Assembly: GCA_963781725.1 (NCBI GenBank)
Contig: CAWAGV010000001.1
Location: 1,054,001 to 1,118,000, forward strand
From: BOG-931 sp963781725
Lineage (GTDB): Bacteria; Pseudomonadota; Alphaproteobacteria; Rhizobiales; Xanthobacteraceae
Direction of reading: 5' to 3'
DNA length: 64,000 bases
Below, one piece after another: positions 33,631 to 41,628 of this stretch. Numbering within the stretch: the stretch's first letter is position 1; each line of letters starts with the position of its first letter. The translations under genes and the position numbers were made by a program. Under the pieces are notes generated by a model. That model ran no database searches. It was not told where the DNA came from and saw only the letters and a list, made by a program, of their open reading frames with translations.

Positions 33631-34314
33631 CTATTGTGTCTGGTCGGGAAGCTCGACCGGCTCCGCCGACGCGACGACCCGTTCGTGCCGCATCCGCGAA
33701 ACAACTCGGACAAACTCTTCCTTGGCGAGCATCGTCATCGCCAATCGTACCCGGTAGAACCCGCCGGGCCGCGGACCGTCGACCAATGTGGCCTGGTAAT
33801 TCTCGAGGAACTGGGTGATCTCGGCGGCATTCGCTTCGTGCGCAAAGCGCACCATCGCGTAGGTTCCGTGACCGCGAGCTGCATCGGCCGCAAGATTTTG
33901 TGCGACCGGCGACTTGGTCAACACGCTCACCAGCACGGAGGCCTGAACCGCAATCGCCAGGCAGGCAACCGCCGCTCCGATCGCCAGTGTGCGCGGCGAA
34001 AAGCTGGCGATGAAAGTCGCGAATCGTCCGGCGACCACACGCGCCGAAGCGCGTTTGCGCGCCGCGAGCGCCTCGTCATCGATTGCCGCCATCAACCGGT
34101 CCATGGCGCGCGCCGTCGGCACGCCAAGCAATTCATTCAGGGAAATGGTTTCGGCAAGTTCCTCACGCACCAGTTCGGCCTGCCGCGCCAGACCGGGATC
34201 GCTGCGCAGCGCTTCCTCGACCCGTCGCCGGTCGCGGCGCCGCAACGTGCCCGCGGCATACCACGGCAACAAGGCTTCGATCTCGGCAGGTTCGGTATTC
34301 TGTTCATGTGTCAT
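33631..34314 (-). CDS. Anti-sigma factor, single-pass membrane protein
   Basis: The 227-residue protein starts in a TAATG overlap with the upstream sigma gene, a typical sigma/anti-sigma arrangement. Its N-terminus (EIEALLPWYAAGTLRRRD) matches the anti-sigma domain consensus that binds the cognate sigma, although no zinc-binding HxxxCxxC is present. A single hydrophobic helix (about residues 109-133) anchors it in the inner membrane. The C-terminal periplasmic domain may sense the stress signal. The coupling and gene order support the call more than any single motif. Confidence 0.8.
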   Translation of the reverse strand: MTHEQNTEPAEIEALLPWYAAGTLRRRDRRRVEEALRSDPGLARQAELVREELAETISLNELLGVPTARAMDRLMAAIDDEALAARKRASARVVAGRFATFIASFSPRTLAIGAAVACLAIAVQASVLVSVLTKSPVAQNLAADAARGHGTYAMVRFAHEANAAEITQFLENYQATLVDGPRPGGFYRVRLAMTMLAKEEFVRVVSRMRHERVVASAEPVELPDQTQ

Positions 34315-34874
34315 TACGGCCACCCTCGATCAATTCCCGCCGTCTTGCACAATTCCCCGAGTTTCTTGCGTGCATAGAACATACGAGTCTTGACCGTGTT
34401 TTCCGGAATGCCGACGATCCTGGCTACCTCCTCCACCGATTTCTCGTGGTAGTAGACCAGGTCGATGACCTCCCGATGCTCGGGCGACAATGCAGCCAGG
34501 CACTGTCGCAGTTTTTCCCCTTTATCCCGCTTCTCGGTTGCAAGCGCTGGATCGTCCGACGGTTCCTCGATCGTCTCCGCCATTTCGTCGTCGAGACCCT
34601 CTTCGCGCCGCTTGCGGAGCATCGAGAGGGCCTTGAAGCGTGCGATTGCGATCAACCATGTCGAAACCGCGCTCCTGCCTTCGAAACGGCCGGCCTGACG
34701 CCAGACATCCAAAAACACCTCGCTGATCACGTCCTCCGCCGCCATCTCGTCACGCATGAGGCGGAGAACGAAGCGATAAACCCGCACATGATGCCGGGCA
34801 AACAGCACCTGCATCGCGAGTCTGTCGCCGCGCGCGATACGGCCAATCAGCATTTCGTCTGACGGTGCCTGCAT
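34314..34874 (-). CDS. ECF (group IV) RNA polymerase sigma factor
   Basis: The 186-residue sigma factor has region 2 (LFARHHVRVYRFVLRLMRD, AEDVISEVFLDVWRQ, then the -10-recognising STWLIAIARFKALSMLRKR) and region 4 (LSPEHREVIDLVYYHEKS, then an HTH with VEEVARIVGIPENTVKTRM). It should direct transcription of an envelope or stress regulon and be held inactive by the anti-sigma encoded directly downstream. The upstream 220 bases hold no other gene. A GGAA-N18-GACG pair near 34985-34950 on the minus strand might be a self-recognised ECF promoter, but this is weak. Confidence 0.92.
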   Translation of the reverse strand: MQAPSDEMLIGRIARGDRLAMQVLFARHHVRVYRFVLRLMRDEMAAEDVISEVFLDVWRQAGRFEGRSAVSTWLIAIARFKALSMLRKRREEGLDDEMAETIEEPSDDPALATEKRDKGEKLRQCLAALSPEHREVIDLVYYHEKSVEEVARIVGIPENTVKTRMFYARKKLGELCKTAGIDRGWP

Positions 34875-35097
34875 CGCTCTAGGTCAGCTCATCCACTTGG
34901 TCGCGCGTTCGGGTTGTAGGGTTCAAATAGCCGTGATGCTTTACCGGGGCGTCCCGAAGGGTTGCCGTGGATTTCCCGGAAAATCGTTTATTCTCAGGAT
35001 CTTGTAAATGCCCCTCGGCAGCCGTGCGGTGGCGGCATGCCGTACCATTGCCCAAATTGCGCGGAAGGCGGCCCCGAGGCAAGCACCATCGGATGCG

Positions 35098-36600
35098 CTA
35101 TCGCCGCGTCGCCGGCAGCGTCGCTTCGAGCGGCTTTTCTTCGATCACCAGCATTGCGATGAACGCAACCGCCATGACGACGGCAATGCCGATGAAGACG
35201 TGGGTAAAGGTCTCGACCGAAGCGCCGCCGAATATTTGCGACGACGCCGTACCGGCGGCGCCGAGCGGCACATTCGCCAGCACGACCGCGCCAAACACCG
35301 CAACCAGAATGGTGCTCATCAGCGTGCGCACGAAATTCATGGTGCCAATCGCCGAGCCCAGGTGATGCAGCGCCACCGTATTTTGCAGCATGACCTGGGT
35401 CAGCGGCGCCGTCGGTCCCCACCCAACCCCGATCAGAAACAGGATGATCTGCAGGCGCAAGGGAGTTATGTCGCTTGCCGAATAAGCCAGCGCCAGAATC
35501 GAAACGATGGAGAGAACCTGGAAGATATTCGGGAGCAGCTTGTAGCGATTCACATATCCGATGAGCGGACTGGAGAGACCGGCGGTGGCGTTGAGCGTGA
35601 CCATCAGGATCATCACGCTGGCGCCCGAGGCGGTCGCCGACCAGCCGAGCGCACTTTGCAAATACATCGGCAGAAAGATGTTCAGGCCCATGATCGAGCC
35701 CCAGCCGAACGAATGCCCGATCATCGCCAGCCGTGCGCTTGGATCGGCAAGCACGGCGACTGGAATAAGCGGCTCCTGCGCGGTCAGCAATCGCGCCACG
35801 AAACCGCCGCCGATGAAAAGCGCGCACGCCAGCAAGGCGATAATCGGGGACGAGAACCAGGGATAACGGACACCACCAAGGTTGAGCGCCAGCATGAAGG
35901 ATGAACTCGAGGCGATGATCAGCAGCGCACCAAGGAAATCGAGCTGATGCGGCCGATCATAGCGCGGCAAGCGCCGCAACATGGTCAGCGCCAGCGTCAC
36001 CGCGAGAATGCTGAGCGGAAAGCTCCACAAAAAGATCATCCACCAGACCAGGTGATCGCAGATCCAGCCGCCGAGCAGCGGACCGCAACCGCCGGCCGTG
36101 GTGAAGGCTATGGAAAAAAACGCGTAGTATTTTGCGCGTTCCTTCGGCGAGGCGATGTCGCCAAGGATCATTTGCGCGATGGCCGTCAGTCCGCCGCCGC
36201 CGCAGCCCTGCACCAGCCGGCCGAAAATCAGCATCAGCATGGATCCCGACGTCGCGGAAACGACACAGCCGCACATGTAGACGCCGAGTGCGATCAGCAG
36301 CGCCGCGCGGCGGCCGTGGATGTCGGCGAACTTGCCGTAGAGCGGGGTCAGCGCCGTCGCGGCGATCAGATAGGCGGTGACCAGCCACGGCAGGTTATGC
36401 ATGTCGTTGAGCGCGCGGCCGATGGTCGGCAGCGATGTCGCCATGATCGATTGATCGACGGAACCGAGAAACACCGGCACCATCATGCTCATGGCGATGA
36501 TGCGCTTTTCGCTATGGGTGAGAGGGGCGCGCTCAATCGCCGGCGCTGCGGACGCACTTGTTGGCGGCGGCGGCACGCCTTCGCTGACCTTGGCGTCCAT
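35098..36600 (-). CDS. MFS drug exporter, DHA2 (EmrB/QacA-like) family
   Basis: The 500-residue protein has about 14 hydrophobic segments, with LGSVDQSIMATSLPTIGRAL in helix 1, motif A GKFADIHGRRAAL, RLVQGCGGGGL in helix 4 and motif C-like GPLLGGWI. It should pump hydrophobic compounds out by proton antiport. CGGGGA about seven bases before the ATG at 36600 selects that start over one 13 codons upstream. Identical in length to the other DHA2 exporter at 9913-11415 but clearly a different paralogue. A block of short tandem repeats lies just upstream. Confidence 0.88.
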   Translation of the reverse strand: MDAKVSEGVPPPPTSASAAPAIERAPLTHSEKRIIAMSMMVPVFLGSVDQSIMATSLPTIGRALNDMHNLPWLVTAYLIAATALTPLYGKFADIHGRRAALLIALGVYMCGCVVSATSGSMLMLIFGRLVQGCGGGGLTAIAQMILGDIASPKERAKYYAFFSIAFTTAGGCGPLLGGWICDHLVWWMIFLWSFPLSILAVTLALTMLRRLPRYDRPHQLDFLGALLIIASSSSFMLALNLGGVRYPWFSSPIIALLACALFIGGGFVARLLTAQEPLIPVAVLADPSARLAMIGHSFGWGSIMGLNIFLPMYLQSALGWSATASGASVMILMVTLNATAGLSSPLIGYVNRYKLLPNIFQVLSIVSILALAYSASDITPLRLQIILFLIGVGWGPTAPLTQVMLQNTVALHHLGSAIGTMNFVRTLMSTILVAVFGAVVLANVPLGAAGTASSQIFGGASVETFTHVFIGIAVVMAVAFIAMLVIEEKPLEATLPATRR

Positions 36601-36664
36601 CAAGCATCCCCGGAGAAGCTTGATCGTCAATACCGGCAAACCGGCCCGGTGTCATTTGCGGGTG

Positions 36665-36748
36665 GGCGCATGGCAGGGGCAGCCTGACGCATGGCAGGCT
36701 TGTACATGGCAGACTTGGCGCACGGAAGACTTGGCGCACGGCAGACTT
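36665..36748. repeat. Five imperfect short tandem repeats
   Basis: Copies built on GGCGCAYGGCAGACTT occur at 36665-36677, 36686-36701, 36703-36716, 36717-36732 and 36733-36748; the last two differ by one base. They fill the spacer between the MFS gene and the amidohydrolase. They could arise by slippage or bind a regulator; no protein is encoded. Confidence 0.7.
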
Positions 36749-36793
36749 GCCCGCGCCAAGCCTCGTCATGTCAAACCATGTTGTGCGGCGCAC

Positions 36794-37795
36794 TCAGCGC
36801 TTGCCGACCTTCAGCTTAAGCAGCGCGTCGGCGTTGCCGTGGCAGAATTTTTCCATGTCGGTCGGCGACAGCCAGATCCTGTTGAGGAAGTCACGGCCGT
36901 TTTTGTGGGTCGAATAGGGATAGTCGACCGAGAACATGATGTGATCGATGCCGAATGTGGTGAGCGCGGCATAGAGCGGCGGTTCATTGAAGATGCCGCT
37001 GGTCGTGATCCAGACCTGATCGAGAACGGTCTGCGGTACCGTGCGCTTCAAGTGTCCGATATCGCCCGAGAACACCTGGCTCGCGCGATCCAGCATCATC
37101 GGCAGCATCTCGCCCATGTGGCCGATGATGAGCTTGAGCTTCGGATGCTTGTCGAGCGTTCCGGCAACCACCATGCGCAGGACGTGCACGGCCACTTCCG
37201 AGTGCCAGCCCCAACCGGCGGTCTCCAGCACGCGCCCGGCACCTTCCGGCAGCCCGGAGAAATAGGCCTCGCGCACCGCAGCCGGCGGAATGTGCGGATG
37301 GATGTAGATCGGGACGTCGAGCTGCGCGGCGGTCGCGAGAATGCCGTCATAGCTCGCGTGATCGAGAAACCGGCCGTCGATCGTGCCGTTGACCATGGCG
37401 CCGACAAAGCCGAGGTCCTTGACCGCCCGCGTCAGTTCCTTCGCGGCGGCGTCGGGGCTCAGCATCGGCAGCGAGGCAAAGCCGGCAAAGCGGTCCGGAT
37501 ATTTCGCGCAGGCCGCGGCGAGGTGATCGTTGATCTCGCGCGCCATGTCGATGCCACCCTGCCCCGGCACCAGATCGGGGCCTGGACCGCTGGTCGAAAG
37601 CACTTCGACGTCGATGCCGGCCTCATCCATCGACTTCAGGCGCTTCTCGCCCAGATCGGGCAGCAACGCCAGCGGATTGGGTACATCCGGCCGCGGGGCA
37701 CGTGGCTTGTAGCCGCGCCGCGCCTGGGTCTCCTTGTCGACGCGGCCCGACACCGCGGGAACTGAAAAATGCTCTTCAATAGCGACGGTACGCAT
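36794..37795 (-). CDS. Amidohydrolase family 2 (ACMSD / resorcylate-decarboxylase-like)
   Basis: This 333-residue cytoplasmic TIM-barrel enzyme starts MRTVAIEEHFSVP, where the Glu and His match the metal-binding N-terminus of the gamma-resorcylate-decarboxylase-like subgroup (E-x-H form). Further ligands appear as YIHPHIPP, IIGHMGE and the C-terminal Asp in MFSVDYPYS. Such enzymes decarboxylate or hydrolyse aromatic or muconate-type acids. GGAGAG about nine bases upstream supports the start. It is divergent from the Mop-like gene. Confidence 0.88.
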   Translation of the reverse strand: MRTVAIEEHFSVPAVSGRVDKETQARRGYKPRAPRPDVPNPLALLPDLGEKRLKSMDEAGIDVEVLSTSGPGPDLVPGQGGIDMAREINDHLAAACAKYPDRFAGFASLPMLSPDAAAKELTRAVKDLGFVGAMVNGTIDGRFLDHASYDGILATAAQLDVPIYIHPHIPPAAVREAYFSGLPEGAGRVLETAGWGWHSEVAVHVLRMVVAGTLDKHPKLKLIIGHMGEMLPMMLDRASQVFSGDIGHLKRTVPQTVLDQVWITTSGIFNEPPLYAALTTFGIDHIMFSVDYPYSTHKNGRDFLNRIWLSPTDMEKFCHGNADALLKLKVGKR

Positions 37796-38053
37796 GTGGC
37801 GTTTCTCTCCATTCGGGCACGATCCGGCATCGGTCTCGCAACAGATCGTGCCGCATCAAAAGGTGGGCGGCAGGGTTGTTGCATCGTTATTGCCATCCAT
37901 CAAGCAGGTAGACTACGGTTGCCGGTATCGGCCCCGGTGCGCTGAGCGCGCACCAGATGTCTGGAATGCGCTTCCGGAGCAGCCGGTTTCTGCAGCAATT
38001 CACCCAACCGCCCGCGCGGCTTCGCCGCGGCGTGCATCTGTTGAAGGACAGCC

Positions 38054-38263
38054 ATGAGACTCAGCGCACGCAATCAGATCAAAGGCAAAATTCTTGAAGT
38101 TAAAAAAGGCGCCACCACGTCGCACGTCCGCGTCGAAATCGGGCCCGGACAAGTCATCACATCTTCAATCACCAACGAAGCGGTAGACGAACTCGGGCTG
38201 AAGGCCGGTGGCGCCGCGACGGTCGTGATCAAGGCGTCGGATGTGATGATCGCAATCGACTGA
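38054..38263 (+). CDS. Mop-type molybdenum-pterin/molybdate-binding protein (TOBE domain)
   Basis: The 69-residue protein is a single Mop domain: SARNQIKGKILEVKKGATTSHVRV at the start and ITNEAVDELGLKAGGAATVVIKASDVMIAI at the end, the classic molbindin layout. Molbindins assemble as hexamers and store or buffer molybdate in the cytoplasm. AAGGA six bases upstream fixes the start. The secreted-protein gene follows after ten bases on the same strand. Confidence 0.92.
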   Translation: MRLSARNQIKGKILEVKKGATTSHVRVEIGPGQVITSSITNEAVDELGLKAGGAATVVIKASDVMIAID

Positions 38264-38273
38264 GGCGTCAGCC

Positions 38274-38777
38274 ATGAAAGCCACGGCCACCATTCTCGCG
38301 GCCTGCGCGATCGCAACACCCTGTCTCGCGCAGGAGCCCGTCGGGTGCGACAAGTTCAAATGGCCGCTCGACAAGGAGCGTGCCACGCTCACCGGCACAG
38401 ATTTGCCCAGGCTCAAGTCGGGCGACGCGGCGACGTTCCCGATTCCGTTCGGTGCAACGCTTGCACTCGCGTCGTTCAACGGCGTGAAACTCCCCGTTGC
38501 CCCGGAACGCACACCGAAAGATTCGAACTCGTTTGCCGGCTACATCGCTGTGGTGGCGCCTGCCAAGGCAGGAACCTACAAGATCACACTGTCCGCCGAA
38601 GGATGGATCGACGTTGTGCAAAACGGAGCCGAGGTCAAATCGGGCGCGTTCAGTGGCGCTCTTGGCTGTGAGGGCATCCGCAAAAGCGTGAAGTTCGATT
38701 TGGCGCAGGCACCGTTCACGCTCGAACTGAGCAGCGTCAAAAGCGGTACAATCAATCTCACCATCAGCGGAGATTGA
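38274..38777 (+). CDS. Secreted hypothetical protein, 167 aa
   Basis: A signal peptide (residues 1-19, ending CLA-Q) precedes a beta-rich periplasmic domain with two cysteines (near residues 25 and 128) that could pair. The pattern of alternating hydrophobic strands (FAGYIAVVAPAKAGTYKITL, then GWIDVVQNG and FTLELSSVKSGTINLTI) suggests a beta-sandwich. I do not recognise the family. It begins ten bases after the Mop gene, with GAGG upstream, and may be co-transcribed. Confidence 0.7.
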   Translation: MKATATILAACAIATPCLAQEPVGCDKFKWPLDKERATLTGTDLPRLKSGDAATFPIPFGATLALASFNGVKLPVAPERTPKDSNSFAGYIAVVAPAKAGTYKITLSAEGWIDVVQNGAEVKSGAFSGALGCEGIRKSVKFDLAQAPFTLELSSVKSGTINLTISGD

Positions 38778-38797
38778 TCGCGCCGACGGTAATGAAT

Positions 38798-39454
38798 CTA
38801 GTGCTTCTTCAGCGTGTTGGCGACTTTGTAGCTCGCCTGCGTGTTCTTCTTGATGTCGTCGAGCGACACGTCGGGTGCAAGCTCGATCAGTGTCAGCCCG
38901 CCGCCTCCGGCGCGGTCGACGGCAAACACGCCGAGATCGGTGATCACCATATCGATGACGCCGGCGCCGGTCAGCGGCAGATTGCACCGATGCAGCAGCT
39001 TCGACTCGCCTTTGGCCGAGTGCTCCATCACCACGACGACTTTCTTGACGCCGCCGACAAGGTCCATGGCGCCGCCCATGCCCTTCACCAGCTTGCCGGG
39101 GATCATCCAGTTGGCGATGTCGCCGTTCTCAGCCACCTGCATGGCGCCGAGGATGGCGATGTTGATATGGCCGCCGCGGATCATGGCGAAGGAATCCGCG
39201 GAGTTGAAATAGCTGGTCGTCGGCAGCTCGGTTACCGTCTGCTTGCCGGCGTTAATCAGGTCGGGATCTTCATCGCCCTCGAACGGGAAAGGCCCGGTGC
39301 CGAGCATGCCGTTCTCGGATTGCAACTGAACGCTCATCCCCTTCGGGATGTAATTCGACACCAGCGTCGGAATGCCGATGCCGAGATTGACGTAGAAACC
39401 GTCCTGCAATTCCTGCGCGGCGCGCTCCGCCATCTGCTCGCGGGTCCAGGGCAT
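38798..39454 (-). CDS. scoB: 3-oxoacid CoA-transferase subunit B
   Basis: The 218-residue beta subunit of SCOT/PcaJ-type CoA-transferases carries YVNLGIGIPTLVSNY and the active-site SENGMLG, whose Glu forms the thioester intermediate. With subunit A it moves CoA from succinyl-CoA to acetoacetate or 3-oxoadipate; the two uses cannot be separated by sequence alone. AAAGGA six bases upstream selects the ATG at 39454. It begins 11 bases after scoA. Confidence 0.92.
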   Translation of the reverse strand: MPWTREQMAERAAQELQDGFYVNLGIGIPTLVSNYIPKGMSVQLQSENGMLGTGPFPFEGDEDPDLINAGKQTVTELPTTSYFNSADSFAMIRGGHINIAILGAMQVAENGDIANWMIPGKLVKGMGGAMDLVGGVKKVVVVMEHSAKGESKLLHRCNLPLTGAGVIDMVITDLGVFAVDRAGGGGLTLIELAPDVSLDDIKKNTQASYKVANTLKKH

Positions 39455-39465
39455 GACCGTTCCTT

Positions 39466-40167
39466 TCAAGCTCGCTTGCGCACGGTGCGCTGCTCGATGT
39501 GCTTCGTCGCATCCGGCACATGAATGATACGCTGAACGAAAATTCCCGGCGTGATGATGTGATCCGGATCGATGTTGCCCGGCTCCACCAGCTTCTCGAC
39601 TTCGGCCACCGTCACTTTGCCCGCCGTCGCCATCGGCGGATTAAAATTCCGCGCCGTCTTGCGGTAGACCAGATTGCCCTCGGTATCGGCGAGCCAGGCG
39701 TGGACGATCGACAGGTCGGCCACCAGCCCGCGCTCCATCACGTAGCGCTGGCCGTCGAATTCCTGCTCCGGCTTGCCTTCGGCGATCATGGTACCGACGC
39801 CGGTCTTGGTGAAAAACGCCGGAATGCCGGCGCCGCCGGCGCGGATGCGCTCCGCAAGCGTGCCCTGCGGATTGAACTCGATCTCGAGTTCGCCCGCGAG
39901 GTACTGGTTCATGAAAGTCTTGTTCTCGCCAACGTAGGACGAGATCATCTTCTTGATTTGCTTGGTATCGAGCAGCAGTCCAAGCCCCTTACCGTCAGTC
40001 CCGCAATTATTGGAGACGATGGTCAGGTTTTTGACCCCGGATTCACGGATCGCGAAGATCAAGGTTTCGGGGATGCCGGAGAGGCCGAAGCCTCCTGCCA
40101 TGATGGTCATGCCATCCTTCAGCAACCCGGCCAACGCGGATTTTGCATCCGCATAGACCTTGTTCAT
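39466..40167 (-). CDS. scoA: 3-oxoacid CoA-transferase subunit A
   Basis: The 233-residue alpha subunit shows DGMTIMAGGFGLSGIPE, the glycine-rich SNNCGTDGKGLGLLL and YVGENKTFMNQYL, all typical of PcaI/ScoA. The enzyme activates ketone bodies or closes the beta-ketoadipate pathway by making the CoA thioester. GGAG eight bases upstream supports the start. It is the first gene of a two-gene leftward operon with scoB. Confidence 0.92.
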   Translation of the reverse strand: MNKVYADAKSALAGLLKDGMTIMAGGFGLSGIPETLIFAIRESGVKNLTIVSNNCGTDGKGLGLLLDTKQIKKMISSYVGENKTFMNQYLAGELEIEFNPQGTLAERIRAGGAGIPAFFTKTGVGTMIAEGKPEQEFDGQRYVMERGLVADLSIVHAWLADTEGNLVYRKTARNFNPPMATAGKVTVAEVEKLVEPGNIDPDHIITPGIFVQRIIHVPDATKHIEQRTVRKRA

Positions 40168-40243
40168 GCACTTCGCTCCATTTCTCCCGGCTGGGTGAAC
40201 TTACGCATAACGGGACGGGTAAAAAGGTCAACCCGGAAGGAAA

Positions 40244-40471
40244 TCATTGCGACTTCGCACTGGTCGGCCAGCTGCTGAGCGGCGACGGCAGATTGTCGTG
40301 CGGATAGTAAGTCCAGAACACAAAGGCGCCGGCAAACAAGATCGCCGTGATGATCGCGGCGGCGAATTTGTTGCGAAAGGAGATCAGATTGCCGAGCAGC
40401 GCGGCGACGAAAGCAAACAGCGCCAGTACCCCGACGTAAGGCCAATATACCGCAGAAAGATCAATAGGCAT
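40244..40471 (-). CDS. Small membrane protein, 75 aa
   Basis: Two hydrophobic helices (about residues 10-29 and 34-55) follow a short N-terminal MPIDLSAVYWPYVG, with a polar tail (PHDNLPSPLSSW). No family recognised. GAGGAG seven bases upstream of the ATG at 40471 strongly supports a real start, though the frame stays open for more than 1 kb upstream antisense to the dehydrogenase gene. It lies upstream of scoA on the same strand with a 76-base gap. Confidence 0.65.
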   Translation of the reverse strand: MPIDLSAVYWPYVGVLALFAFVAALLGNLISFRNKFAAAIITAILFAGAFVFWTYYPHDNLPSPLSSWPTSAKSQ

Positions 40472-40654
40472 TGCGCACTCCTCACCGCCCCCTTCAGCCC
40501 CAGCGCGGCCATTGTAGCCGAGCTTCATCCTGCGCGCGACCACCGCGCAGATGCAATCACCAACGTACATGACGGCTAACCATACTTGGCGGCCGGCCCG
40601 AGCGGGCGATATAACGCCGTCGCCACGCCCTCCGAGTTCCGGTACCTCAACAAC

Positions 40655-41608
40655 ATGACAAATCTGCTGATCCTCCTGACGCTGACGCCGGAGCTGAACA
40701 ACCAGTACCGCGACCGCCTCAAGGCAAAATTTCCCGAGCTGAACGTCAATCTGGTGGATCATCATTCCAAGGTCGGACCGTATATCGCCGCCGCCGACAT
40801 TTTGCTGACCTTCGCGCCGCGGCTGTCGGACGACGTCCTGCGCGCCGGCACCAGCCTGAAATGGGTCCAGGCGCTCGGCACCGGAGTCGACAACCTGATC
40901 GACCGCCCGGTGCTGCGCAAAGACATTATCGTCACCAACGTTCACGGCATCCACGGACCGCCCGTGTCGGAGGCGGCGATCGCCTCGATGCTGGCGCTGG
41001 CCCGCGACATCCCGCGCGCGCTGCGCGCGCAGGGCGAGCGCGAGTGGGCGCGCTTCCCGGCGCAGCTCCTGCACAACAAGACCGTTGGCATTTTCGGCAT
41101 CGGCGCCATCGCCGAAGAGCTCGCGCCGAAGTGCAAGGCTTTCGGCATGCGCGTGGTCGGCGTGAGTTCGTCGCCGCGCGATGTCGCCGGCTTCGACCGG
41201 ATGTATGCGAGCGCCGATCTCGCCGCAGCCGCCGCCGAGCTCGATTTCCTGGTGCTGCTGACCCCGCTGACCGACAAGACCCGCAACAGCGTCGATGCCA
41301 AAGTGTTCGCCGCGATGAAGCCGAAGAGCTTCCTGATCAACCTCGCCCGCGGCGGCGTGGTCGATGAGACCGCGCTGGTCGATGCGCTGCGCACAAAACG
41401 GCTGGCCGGCGCCGCCCTCGACGTCTTCAACGAAGAGCCGCTGCCGCGTGATCATCCGTTCTGGGAGATGAAGAACGTCATCATCACCACCCATCAGGGC
41501 GGCTTTTGCGACGTCTATATCGATCACGCATTGCCGACCGTCGAAACCAACATGCGATGCTTTCTTTCCGGCAATATCGGCGGCATGATCAATGTCGTGC
41601 CGCACTAG
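40655..41608 (+). CDS. D-2-hydroxyacid dehydrogenase family protein
   Basis: The 317-residue NAD(P)-dependent enzyme has the split Rossmann fold of this family: VGIFGIGAIAEELAPKCKA as nucleotide-binding loop, the catalytic Arg in NLARGGVVDE, Glu in FNEEPLP, and THQGG where His is normally preceded by Pro. It should interconvert a 2-ketoacid and a D-2-hydroxyacid. It is followed after 20 bases by the M24-fold gene and then a Bug protein, suggesting one unit for uptake and processing of a hydroxy- or amido-acid. Confidence 0.88.
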   Translation: MTNLLILLTLTPELNNQYRDRLKAKFPELNVNLVDHHSKVGPYIAAADILLTFAPRLSDDVLRAGTSLKWVQALGTGVDNLIDRPVLRKDIIVTNVHGIHGPPVSEAAIASMLALARDIPRALRAQGEREWARFPAQLLHNKTVGIFGIGAIAEELAPKCKAFGMRVVGVSSSPRDVAGFDRMYASADLAAAAAELDFLVLLTPLTDKTRNSVDAKVFAAMKPKSFLINLARGGVVDETALVDALRTKRLAGAALDVFNEEPLPRDHPFWEMKNVIITTHQGGFCDVYIDHALPTVETNMRCFLSGNIGGMINVVPH

Positions 41609-41628
41609 CTAAAAAAGGACTTTGCGCT

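Noticed and set aside
40472..41605. Long upstream extension of the small membrane-protein frame
   Set aside because: It runs antisense to the dehydrogenase gene; the ATG at 40471 has a strong ribosome-binding site and the protein from there is a plausible membrane protein.
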